From Planctomycetota bacterium (GTDB lineage: Bacteria; Planctomycetota; UBA1135; GCA-002686595), in the NCBI GenBank assembly GCA_016795205.1, contig JAEUHZ010000033.1, positions 81,016-145,015 of the forward strand: a stretch of DNA of 64,000 nt. The letters run 5' to 3'. This document shows positions 25,359-33,479 of this stretch, one piece after another. Numbering within the stretch: the stretch's first letter is position 1; each line of letters opens with the position of its first letter. The notes under the pieces are model-generated. The model was not told the DNA's origin and did no database searches. It saw only the letters and a program-made list of their open reading frames with translations. The position numbers and the translations under genes are program-made.

Positions 25359-26459
25359 ATGGACGAGACCGTGCAGGCCGACTTGGCCCCCCTGCCGCTC
25401 CCCGAAGCGCCGACCTTCGAGGCCGGCGAGCGGGTCGAGGTCTCGCCCGAGATCCTGTCCAAGCGGATCTGCGACTTCGACCTGCGGATCGAGGGGCGAC
25501 CGCTCGAGCGCGTGCTGGAGCGCTTCCGGACGGAGCTCGCCGATCGCGGGATCACCCGGCTCTCCCCGCGCTTCTACCTCACGGACGAGTGGGGGGTGCC
25601 CGAGGGCACCGTGGCGATCGGGATCCCCTTCTACCTCGCCGACGAGCAGTTCCTGGACCTCCAGCGCCGCAAGGGCGGCCTCGTCGAGGGCGAGGGCGAG
25701 GAGGACGTGCTGCGCTACCTGCGCCACGAGATGGGGCACGTGGTGAACTACGCCTACCGTCTCTACGCGGCCGAGGAATGGGCGCGGATCTTCGGTCCCA
25801 TGTCCCGCCCGTACGTCGAGGACTACAAGGTCAAGCCCTTCAGCCCCGACTTCGTGCGGCACCTGCCCGGCGGCTACGCGCAGAAGCACCCCGACGAGGA
25901 CTGGGCGGAGACGTTCGCGGTGTGGATGACACCGGGCCTGGACTGGCGTGCGCTCTACAACGACTCGCCCGGCGCCCTGGCGAAGCTCGAGTACTGCGAA
26001 GCGGTCTGCGGCGGGTTCCGGGAGCGCGATCCCGAGGTCGTCGACGCGCAGATCGACTACGACACGAAGGAGATCCGGCTCACGCTCCAGGAGTTCTTCG
26101 AGAGCGTCGACCTGGGCCCCGAGCGCATTCCCCGCAGCCTGGACGGCGATCTCTCGGCGATCTTCGGGCGCGCGCGCGAGCGCGCGGCCGCCAAGCGCTC
26201 TCCCGAGGAGTCGAAGACGGGCGACGCGGCGGGCCTGCTGCGCCGCCAGCGCGAGTTCCTCTCCGCGACCGTGTACGCCTGGACCGGCGTCGATCCGGCG
26301 GTGCTACGAACCCTGACGAAGCACCTGGAGGAGCGCGCCCGGGAGCTGACGCTGCGCTACCCGCTCTCCGAGCGTGACGAGGTCGCGGCGGAAACGGCCG
26401 CGTTCCTCACGGCGCTGGCCATGAACTACCAGTACACAGGCAAGTTCATCGCGAGCTGA
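25359..26459 (+). CDS. Putative zinc metallopeptidase (HEMGH)
   Basis: A 366-residue soluble protein. The zinc-binding helix is RHEMGHVVNYAY with HEMGH at 123-127, and a third ligand is likely to be Glu184 in DEDWAETFAVWMTP, an arrangement like the putative zinc-binding metallopeptidase family (Peptidase_Mx type). No signal peptide or membrane segment is seen, so it probably acts in the cytoplasm. An in-frame ATG lies at 25347; I chose 25359 because a promoter-like pair ends ten bases upstream. The 3' end overlaps the convergent 585-residue gene by 14 bases. Confidence 0.78.
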   Translation: MDETVQADLAPLPLPEAPTFEAGERVEVSPEILSKRICDFDLRIEGRPLERVLERFRTELADRGITRLSPRFYLTDEWGVPEGTVAIGIPFYLADEQFLDLQRRKGGLVEGEGEEDVLRYLRHEMGHVVNYAYRLYAAEEWARIFGPMSRPYVEDYKVKPFSPDFVRHLPGGYAQKHPDEDWAETFAVWMTPGLDWRALYNDSPGALAKLEYCEAVCGGFRERDPEVVDAQIDYDTKEIRLTLQEFFESVDLGPERIPRSLDGDLSAIFGRARERAAAKRSPEESKTGDAAGLLRRQREFLSATVYAWTGVDPAVLRTLTKHLEERARELTLRYPLSERDEVAAETAAFLTALAMNYQYTGKFIAS

Positions 26460-28203
26460 ACGGCCCCAGCGATCCGATCGGTGCGCGCCAGGGCGGCTCG
26501 TCGTCGGCCGGCGACCAGGCCGGGCGCAGGGCCAGGTGCTCCTCGCGCTCGGCGGTGAACCGCGCCAGCTCGCGCCGCACCGCGGGCCGGCCCTCGAGCG
26601 CATCGGGCTGCGCGCTCAGGGCCTCCCACAGGAACGGGTGCACGCGATGACGGTGGGCGTCCATCGGATCCGTGCCGCTGCCGCGCGGGTCCATCGTGGC
26701 GGCCTGATGGACACGCTCGACGAGGCCGGAGACAGCTTCGACCGCGATCGCGGCGCGCTCGCCGGCGTCCAGCACGTGCCAGGCGGCCCAGAACAGCGGC
26801 TCGGGCTCGATCCAGTCGCTGCGCACGCGGCCCTTCGAGACCTCCAGGTTCTCGCGCCGGGCCTCTGCGCGCAGCCGGTCGAGGACCTTCGGCGCGCGGC
26901 GCTTCACGGTGCGCTCGGCGTCGATCAGGATCCGGTCCTGCTCCAGCGAGTCCCGCACCTGGACGTGTGGGTTCTCGGCCAGCCACGCGGCGTGGTGCGC
27001 CTCGAGGAGCACGCACTCGATCATGTCCCACGCGCTGGACTTCGACATCTGCGCGCGCTGCTCCCAGGAGGCTTCGGCGTGCAGCATCGTCGCGTCGAGC
27101 GGCGCATCGAAGTCGGGCACGAGCGCGCGGCCCAGGACCTTCCCGCTCTTCACGTGGAGCTCGCCCGCGATCTGCACGCGGTTCAGGTTGGCCTCGCCGT
27201 AGCGCATGATCTGGTCGCCGCGGAAGCCCTCCTCGTGGGGGTGCTGGCTCTGCCAGTAGCCGGGATGGACGCTCTGCGCCGCGAGTCGCACGTGGCGCGC
27301 GAAGGCGAAGTTGGTCTGGAAGACCTCGCGTGCGTCGCCGCGCGGGCCGACGTCGGGGTCCATGCGGCCCGGCTGGGGGTCGCAGGCCGGTTGGAACCCG
27401 CGATCGAGGAGCGCGTTGCCGGCCGTCAGCAAACCGATCGAGGCCGGATGGAAGGCGCCCTTCCAGTACTCCTCGACCGCCGTCCGGAAGGCCTGGAACC
27501 GCCGGCGCGTGCTGCGGAACGCGCGCGAATCGGGGTTGGGGTAGTCCGTGATCCAGGAGACGAGCTCCGGATGGTTCAGGCGGTAGGCGATCGAGTCGGC
27601 GAGCAGGCTGCCCGACAGGAACGTCTTCGCGCTGAAGCTGAACTGCCCGCCGCCGTGCGCCATGGAGGCCACGAGCCTCGCGCGCCGGGGCTCGTTCCAG
27701 ACGAAACGCTGGAGGAAGCGCACGAACCGCTCCTCGTACAGCCAGGCGAGGGGCACCGGCTTGATCGGGATCTCGAACGTCTCCGGATCGAGCGAGATGC
27801 GGACCTCCAGGCAGGGACCGCCCCGTCCGTCGTGGAAGCGCAGGTCCTGCCGGCGGAGACCGTAGGGATCCCGGCTCTTCTCGCGCTCGACCTCCGCAAA
27901 CGGGCAGTCGGGATGGCCCGCGGCTCGCAGCTCGCGGTAGGCGGCGACGATGCGCCGGGCGATGCGCTCCTGCTTGGCGAGCACCTTCGGGTCGCAGAAA
28001 AAGCCGTATTCGTCGGCCTTCCGCGCGTACTTGCGCCAGCGCCGGATGGTCTTGCGATTCGAGAAGGTCGGCTCCAGGCCGATCCAGGCGTCGCTGAAAC
28101 CGGCGGCGTCGCTGCGACGGCAGTCGGCGAGCCTCTCGAGCAGTTGCTCGGTTCCGGCGGGGCTGGTCGCGACGGGGGTCGCGAGCGCGTCCTTCGAGAT
28201 CAT
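26446..28203 (-). CDS. Hypothetical protein, 585 residues
   Basis: A well-formed long reading frame with no domain I can name. It has no signal peptide and no membrane helix. It is rich in Arg, His and Trp, with notable runs such as SNRKTIRRWRKYARKADEYGFF near 48-69 and MAHGGGQFSFSAKTF near 183-197. No catalytic motif is evident. It is convergent with the metallopeptidase gene, and their ends share 14 bases; a functional link is only a guess. The ATG at 28203 lacks an obvious ribosome site. Conservation in relatives would be needed for any functional call. Confidence 0.7.
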   Translation of the reverse strand: MISKDALATPVATSPAGTEQLLERLADCRRSDAAGFSDAWIGLEPTFSNRKTIRRWRKYARKADEYGFFCDPKVLAKQERIARRIVAAYRELRAAGHPDCPFAEVEREKSRDPYGLRRQDLRFHDGRGGPCLEVRISLDPETFEIPIKPVPLAWLYEERFVRFLQRFVWNEPRRARLVASMAHGGGQFSFSAKTFLSGSLLADSIAYRLNHPELVSWITDYPNPDSRAFRSTRRRFQAFRTAVEEYWKGAFHPASIGLLTAGNALLDRGFQPACDPQPGRMDPDVGPRGDAREVFQTNFAFARHVRLAAQSVHPGYWQSQHPHEEGFRGDQIMRYGEANLNRVQIAGELHVKSGKVLGRALVPDFDAPLDATMLHAEASWEQRAQMSKSSAWDMIECVLLEAHHAAWLAENPHVQVRDSLEQDRILIDAERTVKRRAPKVLDRLRAEARRENLEVSKGRVRSDWIEPEPLFWAAWHVLDAGERAAIAVEAVSGLVERVHQAATMDPRGSGTDPMDAHRHRVHPFLWEALSAQPDALEGRPAVRRELARFTAEREEHLALRPAWSPADDEPPWRAPIGSLGPFSSR

Positions 28204-28277
28204 GCAGGGGGGAGAAGCGGTGGTCGCGAGCGCGGGCTCGCGTCACGCCGTCATCCTTCTATCGGCGGCGTGCCTCC

Positions 28278-28291
28278 AGAGCTTGCGCTCT
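28278..28291 (-). terminator. Short hairpin after the arsenic operon
   Basis: Five-base stem AGAGC/GCTCT with a GCAA tetraloop, four bases after the arsC stop. There is no T-run, so this is a possible 3' stabilising hairpin rather than a classical terminator. Confidence 0.35.
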
Positions 28292-28294
28292 GTC

Positions 28295-28711
28295 TCACGA
28301 AGATGGAAGCCCCAACCTTGCGAGGAGCGCGATGACCTCACGCTCGATCCGGTCGCGCACCAACGCGAACGCGGCCTCGTCCATGTGTCGCGGATCCGGG
28401 ATCGACCAGTCCTCGCGGACCCGCGCTGCGATGTTCGGACACGCGTCCCCGCAGCCCATCGTGACGACCGCGTCGACCGGACCAGGCCCGACCTCCGCGA
28501 TCGACTTCGAGCGCTGCCGAGCGAGGTCGTAGCCCTTCGCGTGCATCGCCGCGATGGCCCTCGGGTTCACGGCGCCCGCAGGTCGCGAGCCGGCCGAGAG
28601 CGCCTCGACGCGCGCCCCGCCGTGGATCCGCGCGAAAGCCTCGGCCATCTGGCTGCGATTGCTGTTCTCGACGCAGACGAACAGGACGCGCAGCGGCGGC
28701 GCAGCCTTCAT
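28295..28711 (-). CDS. arsC: Arsenate reductase, low-molecular-weight phosphatase fold
   Basis: A 138-residue protein reducing arsenate to arsenite in the cytoplasm. The P-loop CVENSNRS holds Cys13 and Arg19 (C-X5-R). The second cysteine motif GCGDACP (Cys87, Cys91) supplies resolving thiols as in thioredoxin- or mycothiol-type ArsC, and DPR lies at 106-108. Its length is normal for the family. The ATG at 28711 overlaps the aquaporin stop (ATGA). As the last gene of the operon, its arsenite product could leave through the neighbouring channel. Confidence 0.92.
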   Translation of the reverse strand: MKAAPPLRVLFVCVENSNRSQMAEAFARIHGGARVEALSAGSRPAGAVNPRAIAAMHAKGYDLARQRSKSIAEVGPGPVDAVVTMGCGDACPNIAARVREDWSIPDPRHMDEAAFALVRDRIEREVIALLARLGLPSS

Positions 28712-29379
28712 GGACAGGTCCTCGAAGCGGGGCAGCAGCCCCGGGTCCGCAGCAGGCGACAGCCCGGAACCGCCAGCAGGGCGCCCAGGGTCGGCGCCGC
28801 GAGATAGACCCACGAGCCCTCGAGACGCCCGGTCACGAGGGCCGGTCCCAGCGAGCGGGCCGGGTTCAGCGAGCCGCCGCTGACCGGTCCCGCGAAGAGC
28901 GCTCCCAGCGCCACCACGCCGCCGATCGTGAGCCCGGCGACGATCCCGCGTTCCCGTGCGCCGTCGCTGACCGACAGGATCACGAGCATGAGGAACCACG
29001 TCAGGAGGAGCTCGACCAGGAAGGCCTGCTGCGCGCCACCCGCGGGCGACGTCCCGCCCAGGGCCACGTCCGCGGGAAACAGGACGCGCAGCACGAGGCT
29101 CGCCGTCACGGCCCCCGCGACCTGGGCCGCCGCGTAGGCCGGCACGCGCGCCCACGGGAACCGCCCGGCGGCCGCGAAGGCCACCGTCACGGCCGGGTTC
29201 ACGTGCGCTCCGGACACGTCGCCGATCGCGTTCACGATCGCCAGCACGGCCAGACCGAACACCAGCGAGACACCCACGTGGCCGATCGCGCCGCCGCTGG
29301 CCGCGTCGGCCACGATCGCACCCGTCCCGAGCAGGACGAGCGCGAAGGTGCCGATCGCTTCACCGAGCAGTGCGCGCAC
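28708..29379 (-). CDS. Aquaporin-family channel in the arsenic operon (AqpS-like)
   Basis: A 223-residue integral membrane protein with two half-helix signatures, SGAHVNPAVT (NPA at 61-63) and SGGSLNPARS (NPA at 172-174), and six hydrophobic helices. In some arsenic operons, such as that of Sinorhizobium, an aquaporin replaces the ArsB/Acr3 pump and lets arsenite flow out down its gradient. No arsB or acr3 is present here, which fits that scheme. The Cys-rich tail (RTRGCCPASRTCP) is unusual and could bind arsenic. The GTG start lies seven bases after the arsM stop. Confidence 0.88.
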   Translation of the reverse strand: MRALLGEAIGTFALVLLGTGAIVADAASGGAIGHVGVSLVFGLAVLAIVNAIGDVSGAHVNPAVTVAFAAAGRFPWARVPAYAAAQVAGAVTASLVLRVLFPADVALGGTSPAGGAQQAFLVELLLTWFLMLVILSVSDGARERGIVAGLTIGGVVALGALFAGPVSGGSLNPARSLGPALVTGRLEGSWVYLAAPTLGALLAVPGCRLLRTRGCCPASRTCP

Positions 29380-29386
29380 GCGGATC

Positions 29387-30271
29387 TCAGCAGCAGGCGG
29401 TCTTGGCGCGCGGCCCGCCTTTCCGCGCCTGGATGTCGAAGCTCGCCACGTAGTCGCTGATCGAGTGCCCCGCAGGCAGGGCCGCGGCGACCCGCTGGTA
29501 GAGCGGGTCCTGCACGTCCTGCATGGCGGCGACGTACTCGGGCTTCGGCGTGATCCGCACGGCGACCAGGCCGGCGGCGCGCATCCACTGCTCGGTGTCC
29601 GTCACGAGCGGAGCGCCCGCGACGCACCCCACGAGCGCCTCGACCGATTCGCGGACGGCCTCCGGGAGCACGCGCACGAGGCCCAGGTCGCTGACCGCGA
29701 CGCGGCCTCCGGGCTTCAGGACGCGCGCGATCTCACGCCAGACCTGCGCCTTGTCCGGCGACAGGTTCAGCACGCAGTTGCTGATCACGACGTCGACCGA
29801 GGCATCGGCCAGCGGCAGGTGCTCGATCTCGCCCAGCCGGAACTCGACGTTGTCGAGCCCCGTGCGCGCCCGGTAGGCGGCCAGGTTGCGGCGGGCCTTG
29901 GTCAGCATCTCGGCCGTCATGTCGACGCCGATGGCGCGGCCCTGGGCGCCGACCTTGGGCCCGATCAGGAAGCAGTCGAAGCCCGCGCCCGCTCCCAGGT
30001 CCAGCACGATCTCACCCGCTTGCAGCGCGGCGATCGCGCCCGGGTTGCCGCACGACAGCCCCAGGTTCGCGCCCTCGGGGAGCGCGCGCAGCTCCTCGAC
30101 CGAGTAGCCGATCTTCTGCGCCAGCTCCTCGACGTCCGTCCGGACGCCGCAGCCCCCCACCGGCCCACAGCAGCCCCCGGTCCCGGGCTCGGCCTCGGCG
30201 ATCTGCCCGTAGCCCTCGCGCACGATCGCCCGCACTCGTTCTTGGTCCTTCGCTTCCATCTCGGTCTCCAT
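29387..30271 (-). CDS. arsM: Arsenite S-adenosylmethionine methyltransferase
   Basis: A 294-residue class I methyltransferase. The SAM-binding motif is [15 protein letters not shown] (90-104). The three cysteines that bind As(III) in characterised ArsM enzymes are represented by Cys74 (LSCGNP), Cys166 (SNCVLNL) and Cys216 (VGCVAGAP). An extra cysteine cluster [11 protein letters not shown] lies at 32-42 and CC ends the protein. It converts arsenite to methylated forms that can be volatile. The ATG start overlaps the arsR stop as TGATG, so translation is coupled. Confidence 0.93.
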   Translation of the reverse strand: METEMEAKDQERVRAIVREGYGQIAEAEPGTGGCCGPVGGCGVRTDVEELAQKIGYSVEELRALPEGANLGLSCGNPGAIAALQAGEIVLDLGAGAGFDCFLIGPKVGAQGRAIGVDMTAEMLTKARRNLAAYRARTGLDNVEFRLGEIEHLPLADASVDVVISNCVLNLSPDKAQVWREIARVLKPGGRVAVSDLGLVRVLPEAVRESVEALVGCVAGAPLVTDTEQWMRAAGLVAVRITPKPEYVAAMQDVQDPLYQRVAAALPAGHSISDYVASFDIQARKGGPRAKTACC

Positions 30272-30630
30272 CAGCAACAGGTTCGACCCGCACGCAGCGC
30301 CGAACAGCGCCGCACTTGGGCCTGGATCCCCTCGATCTCCGCGTGGAGGGCCGCGAGGGCTTCGAGCAGCTTCGCGTGCCCCGCGGAGCGCGGCACGGCC
30401 AGCGCGTAGTGCATCCACAATCCGTCGCGTCGCGCGGTCACGAGGCCGGCGCGCCGCAGCACGCCGAGGTGCCGCGACACGAGCGGCTGCGGCAGGTCGA
30501 GGGCGCCGACCAGGTCGCACACACAGGCCTCGCCCCCCGCGAGCAGCGCCAGGAGGCGCAATCGTGTCGGCTCCGCGGCGGCGGCCAAGAGTGCCTCGGG
30601 TTGAGGGGCCGTTCTGAGCTGCGCGGGCAT
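30271..30630 (-). CDS. arsR: ArsR-family arsenic-responsive repressor (leaderless start)
   Basis: A 119-residue winged-helix repressor with the As(III)-binding pair in ACVCDLV (Cys36 and Cys38), the position used by plasmid R773-type ArsR. The recognition helix is QPLVSRHLGVLRRAG. The frame is open up to an ATG at 30657, but that start lies inside the promoter. With TATAGT at 30642-30637 and TTGTAT at 30665-30660, transcription should begin at the A of the ATG at 30630. I therefore chose that start, which implies a leaderless mRNA. It is first in the operon and presumably represses itself and arsM, aquaporin and arsC until arsenite binds. Confidence 0.9.
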   Translation of the reverse strand: MPAQLRTAPQPEALLAAAAEPTRLRLLALLAGGEACVCDLVGALDLPQPLVSRHLGVLRRAGLVTARRDGLWMHYALAVPRSAGHAKLLEALAALHAEIEGIQAQVRRCSALRAGRTCC

Positions 30631-30636
30631 GCGGAC

Positions 30637-30665
30637 ACTATATGCGCCAAGACGCATACATACAA
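30637..30665 (-). promoter_or_regulatory. ars operon promoter with ArsR operator between -35 and -10
   Basis: Reading the minus strand: TTGTAT (30665-30660), a 17-base spacer and TATAGT (30642-30637). A dyad, TATGCG-N6-CGCATA (30641-30658), fills the spacer and reaches the -10, the expected place for repression by steric block. The start codon is six bases after the -10. Confidence 0.8.
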
Positions 30666-30794
30666 GCCGGGACGGCCCCTCGGGTCCAGCCTCGTCGGCC
30701 TACGGGCGTCCCGCCGCGGTGCGCGAGCGGCGCTCACGGGTCGAGGTCGGGGTCTCGACAGCAGCTGGCAGGCAGCGGGCGGCTCGCCAGCACG

Positions 30795-30817
30795 CCTGGG
30801 GTCCGATCGCCCCCAGG
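30795..30817 (-). terminator. GC hairpin downstream of the PilO-like gene
   Basis: Stem CCTGGGG/CCCCAGG with a nine-base loop, 20 bases after the last gene of the sigma/pilus operon. There is no T-tract. The heptamer CCTGGGG occurs again at 30831-30837, giving short direct repeats in this 180-base gap. Confidence 0.4.
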
Positions 30818-30837
30818 TTCTGCCCGCTCGCCTGGGG

Positions 30838-31389
30838 TCAGCCGTCCACGCGCTGGCGCGAGGTGACCTCGGCCTCGAAGAACCAGGAGTCCTCGGGGAC
30901 CTCGTGGGGCTTCAAGCGGCGCTCGGCGACCTCCAGCTTCAGGTCCGTGACCTTCACCCGGCGGCTGTCGTACTCGAGCGTGTACAGGAAGTTGGCGACC
31001 TTCAGGCGCTGGAACGAGCGGTCGCGTGCGTCGGACTTGATGCGGTAGACGCGGTCCACGACGTTGCGGCTGCGCTGCTCATTCGAGAACGTCATGTTCA
31101 CGTTGCCGATCTCGACCTTGTCCTTGGCGGCCACCTTGCGGATGTAGGTCTCCAGGTCCGCCTGCGCGCCCAGGCTGTCGTCCTTGAGCGACTTCGAGAG
31201 GACCGTGTGCCTCTGCGCCGACTGCATGAGATCGCGCGCCAGGGGCTCGATCCGGCTGGCGAGCTGGTCCTTCATCTCGTCGAGCTGCTGCTGCTTCTTC
31301 CAGCCCAGGACGCCCAGGATCAGGCAACCGAGCACCGCGAGCAGGATGATCCCGCGCGCCAGGTTCATCTCCGTGAAGAAGGACTTCAT
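30838..31389 (-). CDS. PilO-like membrane protein
   Basis: A 183-residue protein: short cytoplasmic N-terminus, one membrane helix at about 15-30 (IILLAVLGCLILGVLGW), coiled coil at about 30-70 (KKQQQLDEMKDQLASRIEP) and a small C-terminal alpha/beta domain. Its size, topology and position after a PilM-PilN fusion suit PilO or GspM, the inner-membrane partner of PilN in type IV pilus or type II secretion platforms. Sequence motifs for PilO are weak, so the call rests mainly on context. The stop TGA is in the string GGCTGACCCC, which resembles the start of the window's repeat arms. Confidence 0.55.
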   Translation of the reverse strand: MKSFFTEMNLARGIILLAVLGCLILGVLGWKKQQQLDEMKDQLASRIEPLARDLMQSAQRHTVLSKSLKDDSLGAQADLETYIRKVAAKDKVEIGNVNMTFSNEQRSRNVVDRVYRIKSDARDRSFQRLKVANFLYTLEYDSRRVKVTDLKLEVAERRLKPHEVPEDSWFFEAEVTSRQRVDG

Positions 31390-31391
31390 GG

Positions 31392-33083
31392 TCAGCTCTT
31401 CCCGATGTCGGCCTTGCTCACGTCGACCTCGATGGCGAGGCCCACGACGAAGATGCCCTTGCCGTCCTCGTTGCTCGTGCTGGGCCGGCGATCGATCTGG
31501 CCGCGGCACCAGGGCTGTGCTTCGACGGCCTTGAGGAAGTCCTCGTAGTTCTGCGTCGCCTGCACGGTGTCGCTCGCGAAGAACACGACGTCGAGCACGA
31601 CGCGCACGTAGTCGGGCTTGCCCTGCTTGCCGATCGTGTAGGTCGACTGCAGCTTGCGCAGCGAGGGCCGGCCGCCGTTCTGGACCTCGCTCTCGAGCAC
31701 TCCGAGCAACAGGCTCGCGCCGACCAGCGCCGATTGCGGCTGCGTGATCTCGGCGTCCTGGCCCAGATCCTTCTCCAGCTTGCGGATCTCGTTCTTGAGC
31801 TGGCCGTTGACGTACTGGAGCTGCTCGAACTTGGTGCGCTCCTTGTCCGCGTCCAGGTTGGCGAGGTAGCGCTGGACCGGGTCGGAGGGGTAGACGAGGT
31901 AGCCCTGCCGTCCGGCCTTCAGGTCACCGACCAGGAAGCGCTGCGAGCTGTCGCGCCAGAAGCCCAGCTTCGACTCGGCGAACTGCGACTCCTTCACCAG
32001 GAAGATGAACCAGACCCCGATCAGCGTGACTGCCAGGAGGGCCACGACCGCCAGCGGCAACTCGACCTTCTCGAAGGCGCCGGCGTAGCGCAGCTCCTCG
32101 CGCCGCAGGTGCGGGGTCAGCTCGCCGCCGCCGAGCTGGCGCAGCGCGACGCCGTAGGCCACGACGAGCGGGCCGAAGCCCTCAGCGGGCTGTCCGCCGT
32201 CCTTCTGGAACACGTCGAGGGGGCGGACCTCGGCGTCCTGGATGCGGCTGCCGACGAGACCCGGGAGCTCGAAGCCGCACACGTAGACCGCCTCGATCGG
32301 ATGGAGCGTGCGCGCGGCGGACACCGTGCGCCCCAGCTCGCGCCGGATGCGCTTGTTCGCGGCCTCCAAGCGCCGCGCAGTCTCCTCCGGGTCCCTGGGC
32401 TCCAGCACGGAGGAGGCTTCCGCCTCGCTCTCGACCTCGCCCTCGGCTGCGCCTGCGGCAGCCGGCTCGGTGGCCAGCGCGCCGATCCGGATCGCGCGCA
32501 TCTCACGGACCCTGCGCCCGTCGATGACGACGACCGACGTGGAGGCCTCGCCCACGTGCACGAGCACCTGGGCGTTGTCCGCGGTGCACAGGTCCGAGGC
32601 CAGCGCGGCGTTCACCATGGCGCTGGTCTCGAGCTCGGCCTCCAGGGGCTCCGTGCCGGCCTTCTCCAGCAGGCCGAGCACGTGCTTGAGGTCGCCCTTG
32701 GGCACGGCCGACACGAGCAACTCGCTGTAGTCGTCGCTCGACTCGAGCACGTGGAAGTCGATGATGACGTCGTCGATGTTCCACTGCGGCAGGTGGCTTT
32801 CGACCTCGAACTTGACGACCTCCTCGATCTTCGCTCGATCGGAGAAGGGCACCTTGAGCGTCCGGAAGGCGGCCATGCCCGTGTCGACGGCCACGCCCAC
32901 GTTGTCGGCCGGGACGCCGTGCTCCTTCATCGCAGCCTTGAGCAGCGCGGCCACGGCACCCTCGTCGCCGACGGGCAGCTCACCCATCGCGTAGGCCGCG
33001 ATCTTGTGCTTCTTCGGGCTGCCGTCGAGCACGACGAGCTCGTAGCGCCGGGGGCCGATGCGCAGTCCGCAGGATCGTGCCAT
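31392..33083 (-). CDS. PilM-PilN-type fusion (actin-like ATPase joined to membrane protein)
   Basis: A 563-residue protein. Residues 1-325 are an actin-like domain of the PilM/GspL class (GLRIGPRRYELVVLDG at the start, VEVVKFEVESHLP-like region near 88-100, VLVHVGEASTSVVVIDGRR at 173-191). Residues 205-240 are an acidic insertion. A single helix lies at 342-362 (LPLAVVALLAVTLIGVWFIFL), and 365-563 hold coiled coil and a periplasmic PilN-like domain. PilM and PilN are normally separate genes; GspL has a similar fused topology. It is co-transcribed with an ECF sigma unit, an uncommon setting. The substrate system (pilus or secreton) is not shown in the window. Confidence 0.75.
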   Translation of the reverse strand: MARSCGLRIGPRRYELVVLDGSPKKHKIAAYAMGELPVGDEGAVAALLKAAMKEHGVPADNVGVAVDTGMAAFRTLKVPFSDRAKIEEVVKFEVESHLPQWNIDDVIIDFHVLESSDDYSELLVSAVPKGDLKHVLGLLEKAGTEPLEAELETSAMVNAALASDLCTADNAQVLVHVGEASTSVVVIDGRRVREMRAIRIGALATEPAAAGAAEGEVESEAEASSVLEPRDPEETARRLEAANKRIRRELGRTVSAARTLHPIEAVYVCGFELPGLVGSRIQDAEVRPLDVFQKDGGQPAEGFGPLVVAYGVALRQLGGGELTPHLRREELRYAGAFEKVELPLAVVALLAVTLIGVWFIFLVKESQFAESKLGFWRDSSQRFLVGDLKAGRQGYLVYPSDPVQRYLANLDADKERTKFEQLQYVNGQLKNEIRKLEKDLGQDAEITQPQSALVGASLLLGVLESEVQNGGRPSLRKLQSTYTIGKQGKPDYVRVVLDVVFFASDTVQATQNYEDFLKAVEAQPWCRGQIDRRPSTSNEDGKGIFVVGLAIEVDVSKADIGKS

Positions 33084-33086
33084 GGT

Positions 33087-33479
33087 TCAGGGGTTCGTCG
33101 GGACGTGGAGTCCGAAGGCCATTCGATCGAACTCCGCGCGGCGCGCCTCCGGGAGGACGCGGTCGCGCACGAGCTCGCGGTAGAAGCGGCCCCGTTCGCG
33201 CAGCTCGGGCTCGATCGAACTCATGTAGTCTGCCATCCGCCGGTCCTTGATTCTCGCGATGTCGGCCTCGTAGCTCGCCAGCACGGCGCGCAGGGCCTCG
33301 CGGCGCTCCGGCGTCAGCTCGAACGTGCGCGCGAAGAGCGCCTCGTACTCCGCGAACGTCCCGGAGTGCGGGAGACTCTCCCGCGGCGCCAGGGTGCGAG
33401 CCGCCAGGACGCCGCTGCCGGCGCCCGCGGCGAAACTGGCGACGGCCAGGACCAGGATCCAGGCGCGCAGCCCGCTCAT
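33087..33479 (-). CDS. Small periplasmic membrane-anchored protein, ZraP/CpxP-like in style
   Basis: A 130-residue protein with an N-terminal signal-anchor (WILVLAVASFAAGAGSGVLAART) and an all-helical domain (FELTPERREALRAVLASYEADIARIKDRR ... PEARRAEFDRM). The LTPERREALRAVL pattern and the length recall periplasmic sensors of the Spy/CpxP/ZraP type that accompany anti-sigma factors. It overlaps the anti-sigma gene (ATGA), so it may tune that factor; this is inference. Confidence 0.6.
   Translation of the reverse strand: MSGLRAWILVLAVASFAAGAGSGVLAARTLAPRESLPHSGTFAEYEALFARTFELTPERREALRAVLASYEADIARIKDRRMADYMSSIEPELRERGRFYRELVRDRVLPEARRAEFDRMAFGLHVPTNP

Noticed and set aside
30271..30657. Longer ArsR starting at ATG 30657
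   Set aside because: That start codon lies within the operator and between the -35 and -10 boxes, so it would not be transcribed.
30781..30837. Repeats of CCTGGGG as another copy of the REPIN-like family
   Set aside because: Only GGCTGACCCC is shared with the repeat arms; the remaining core TTCGCTGGAC is absent, so it is kept as a simple hairpin.
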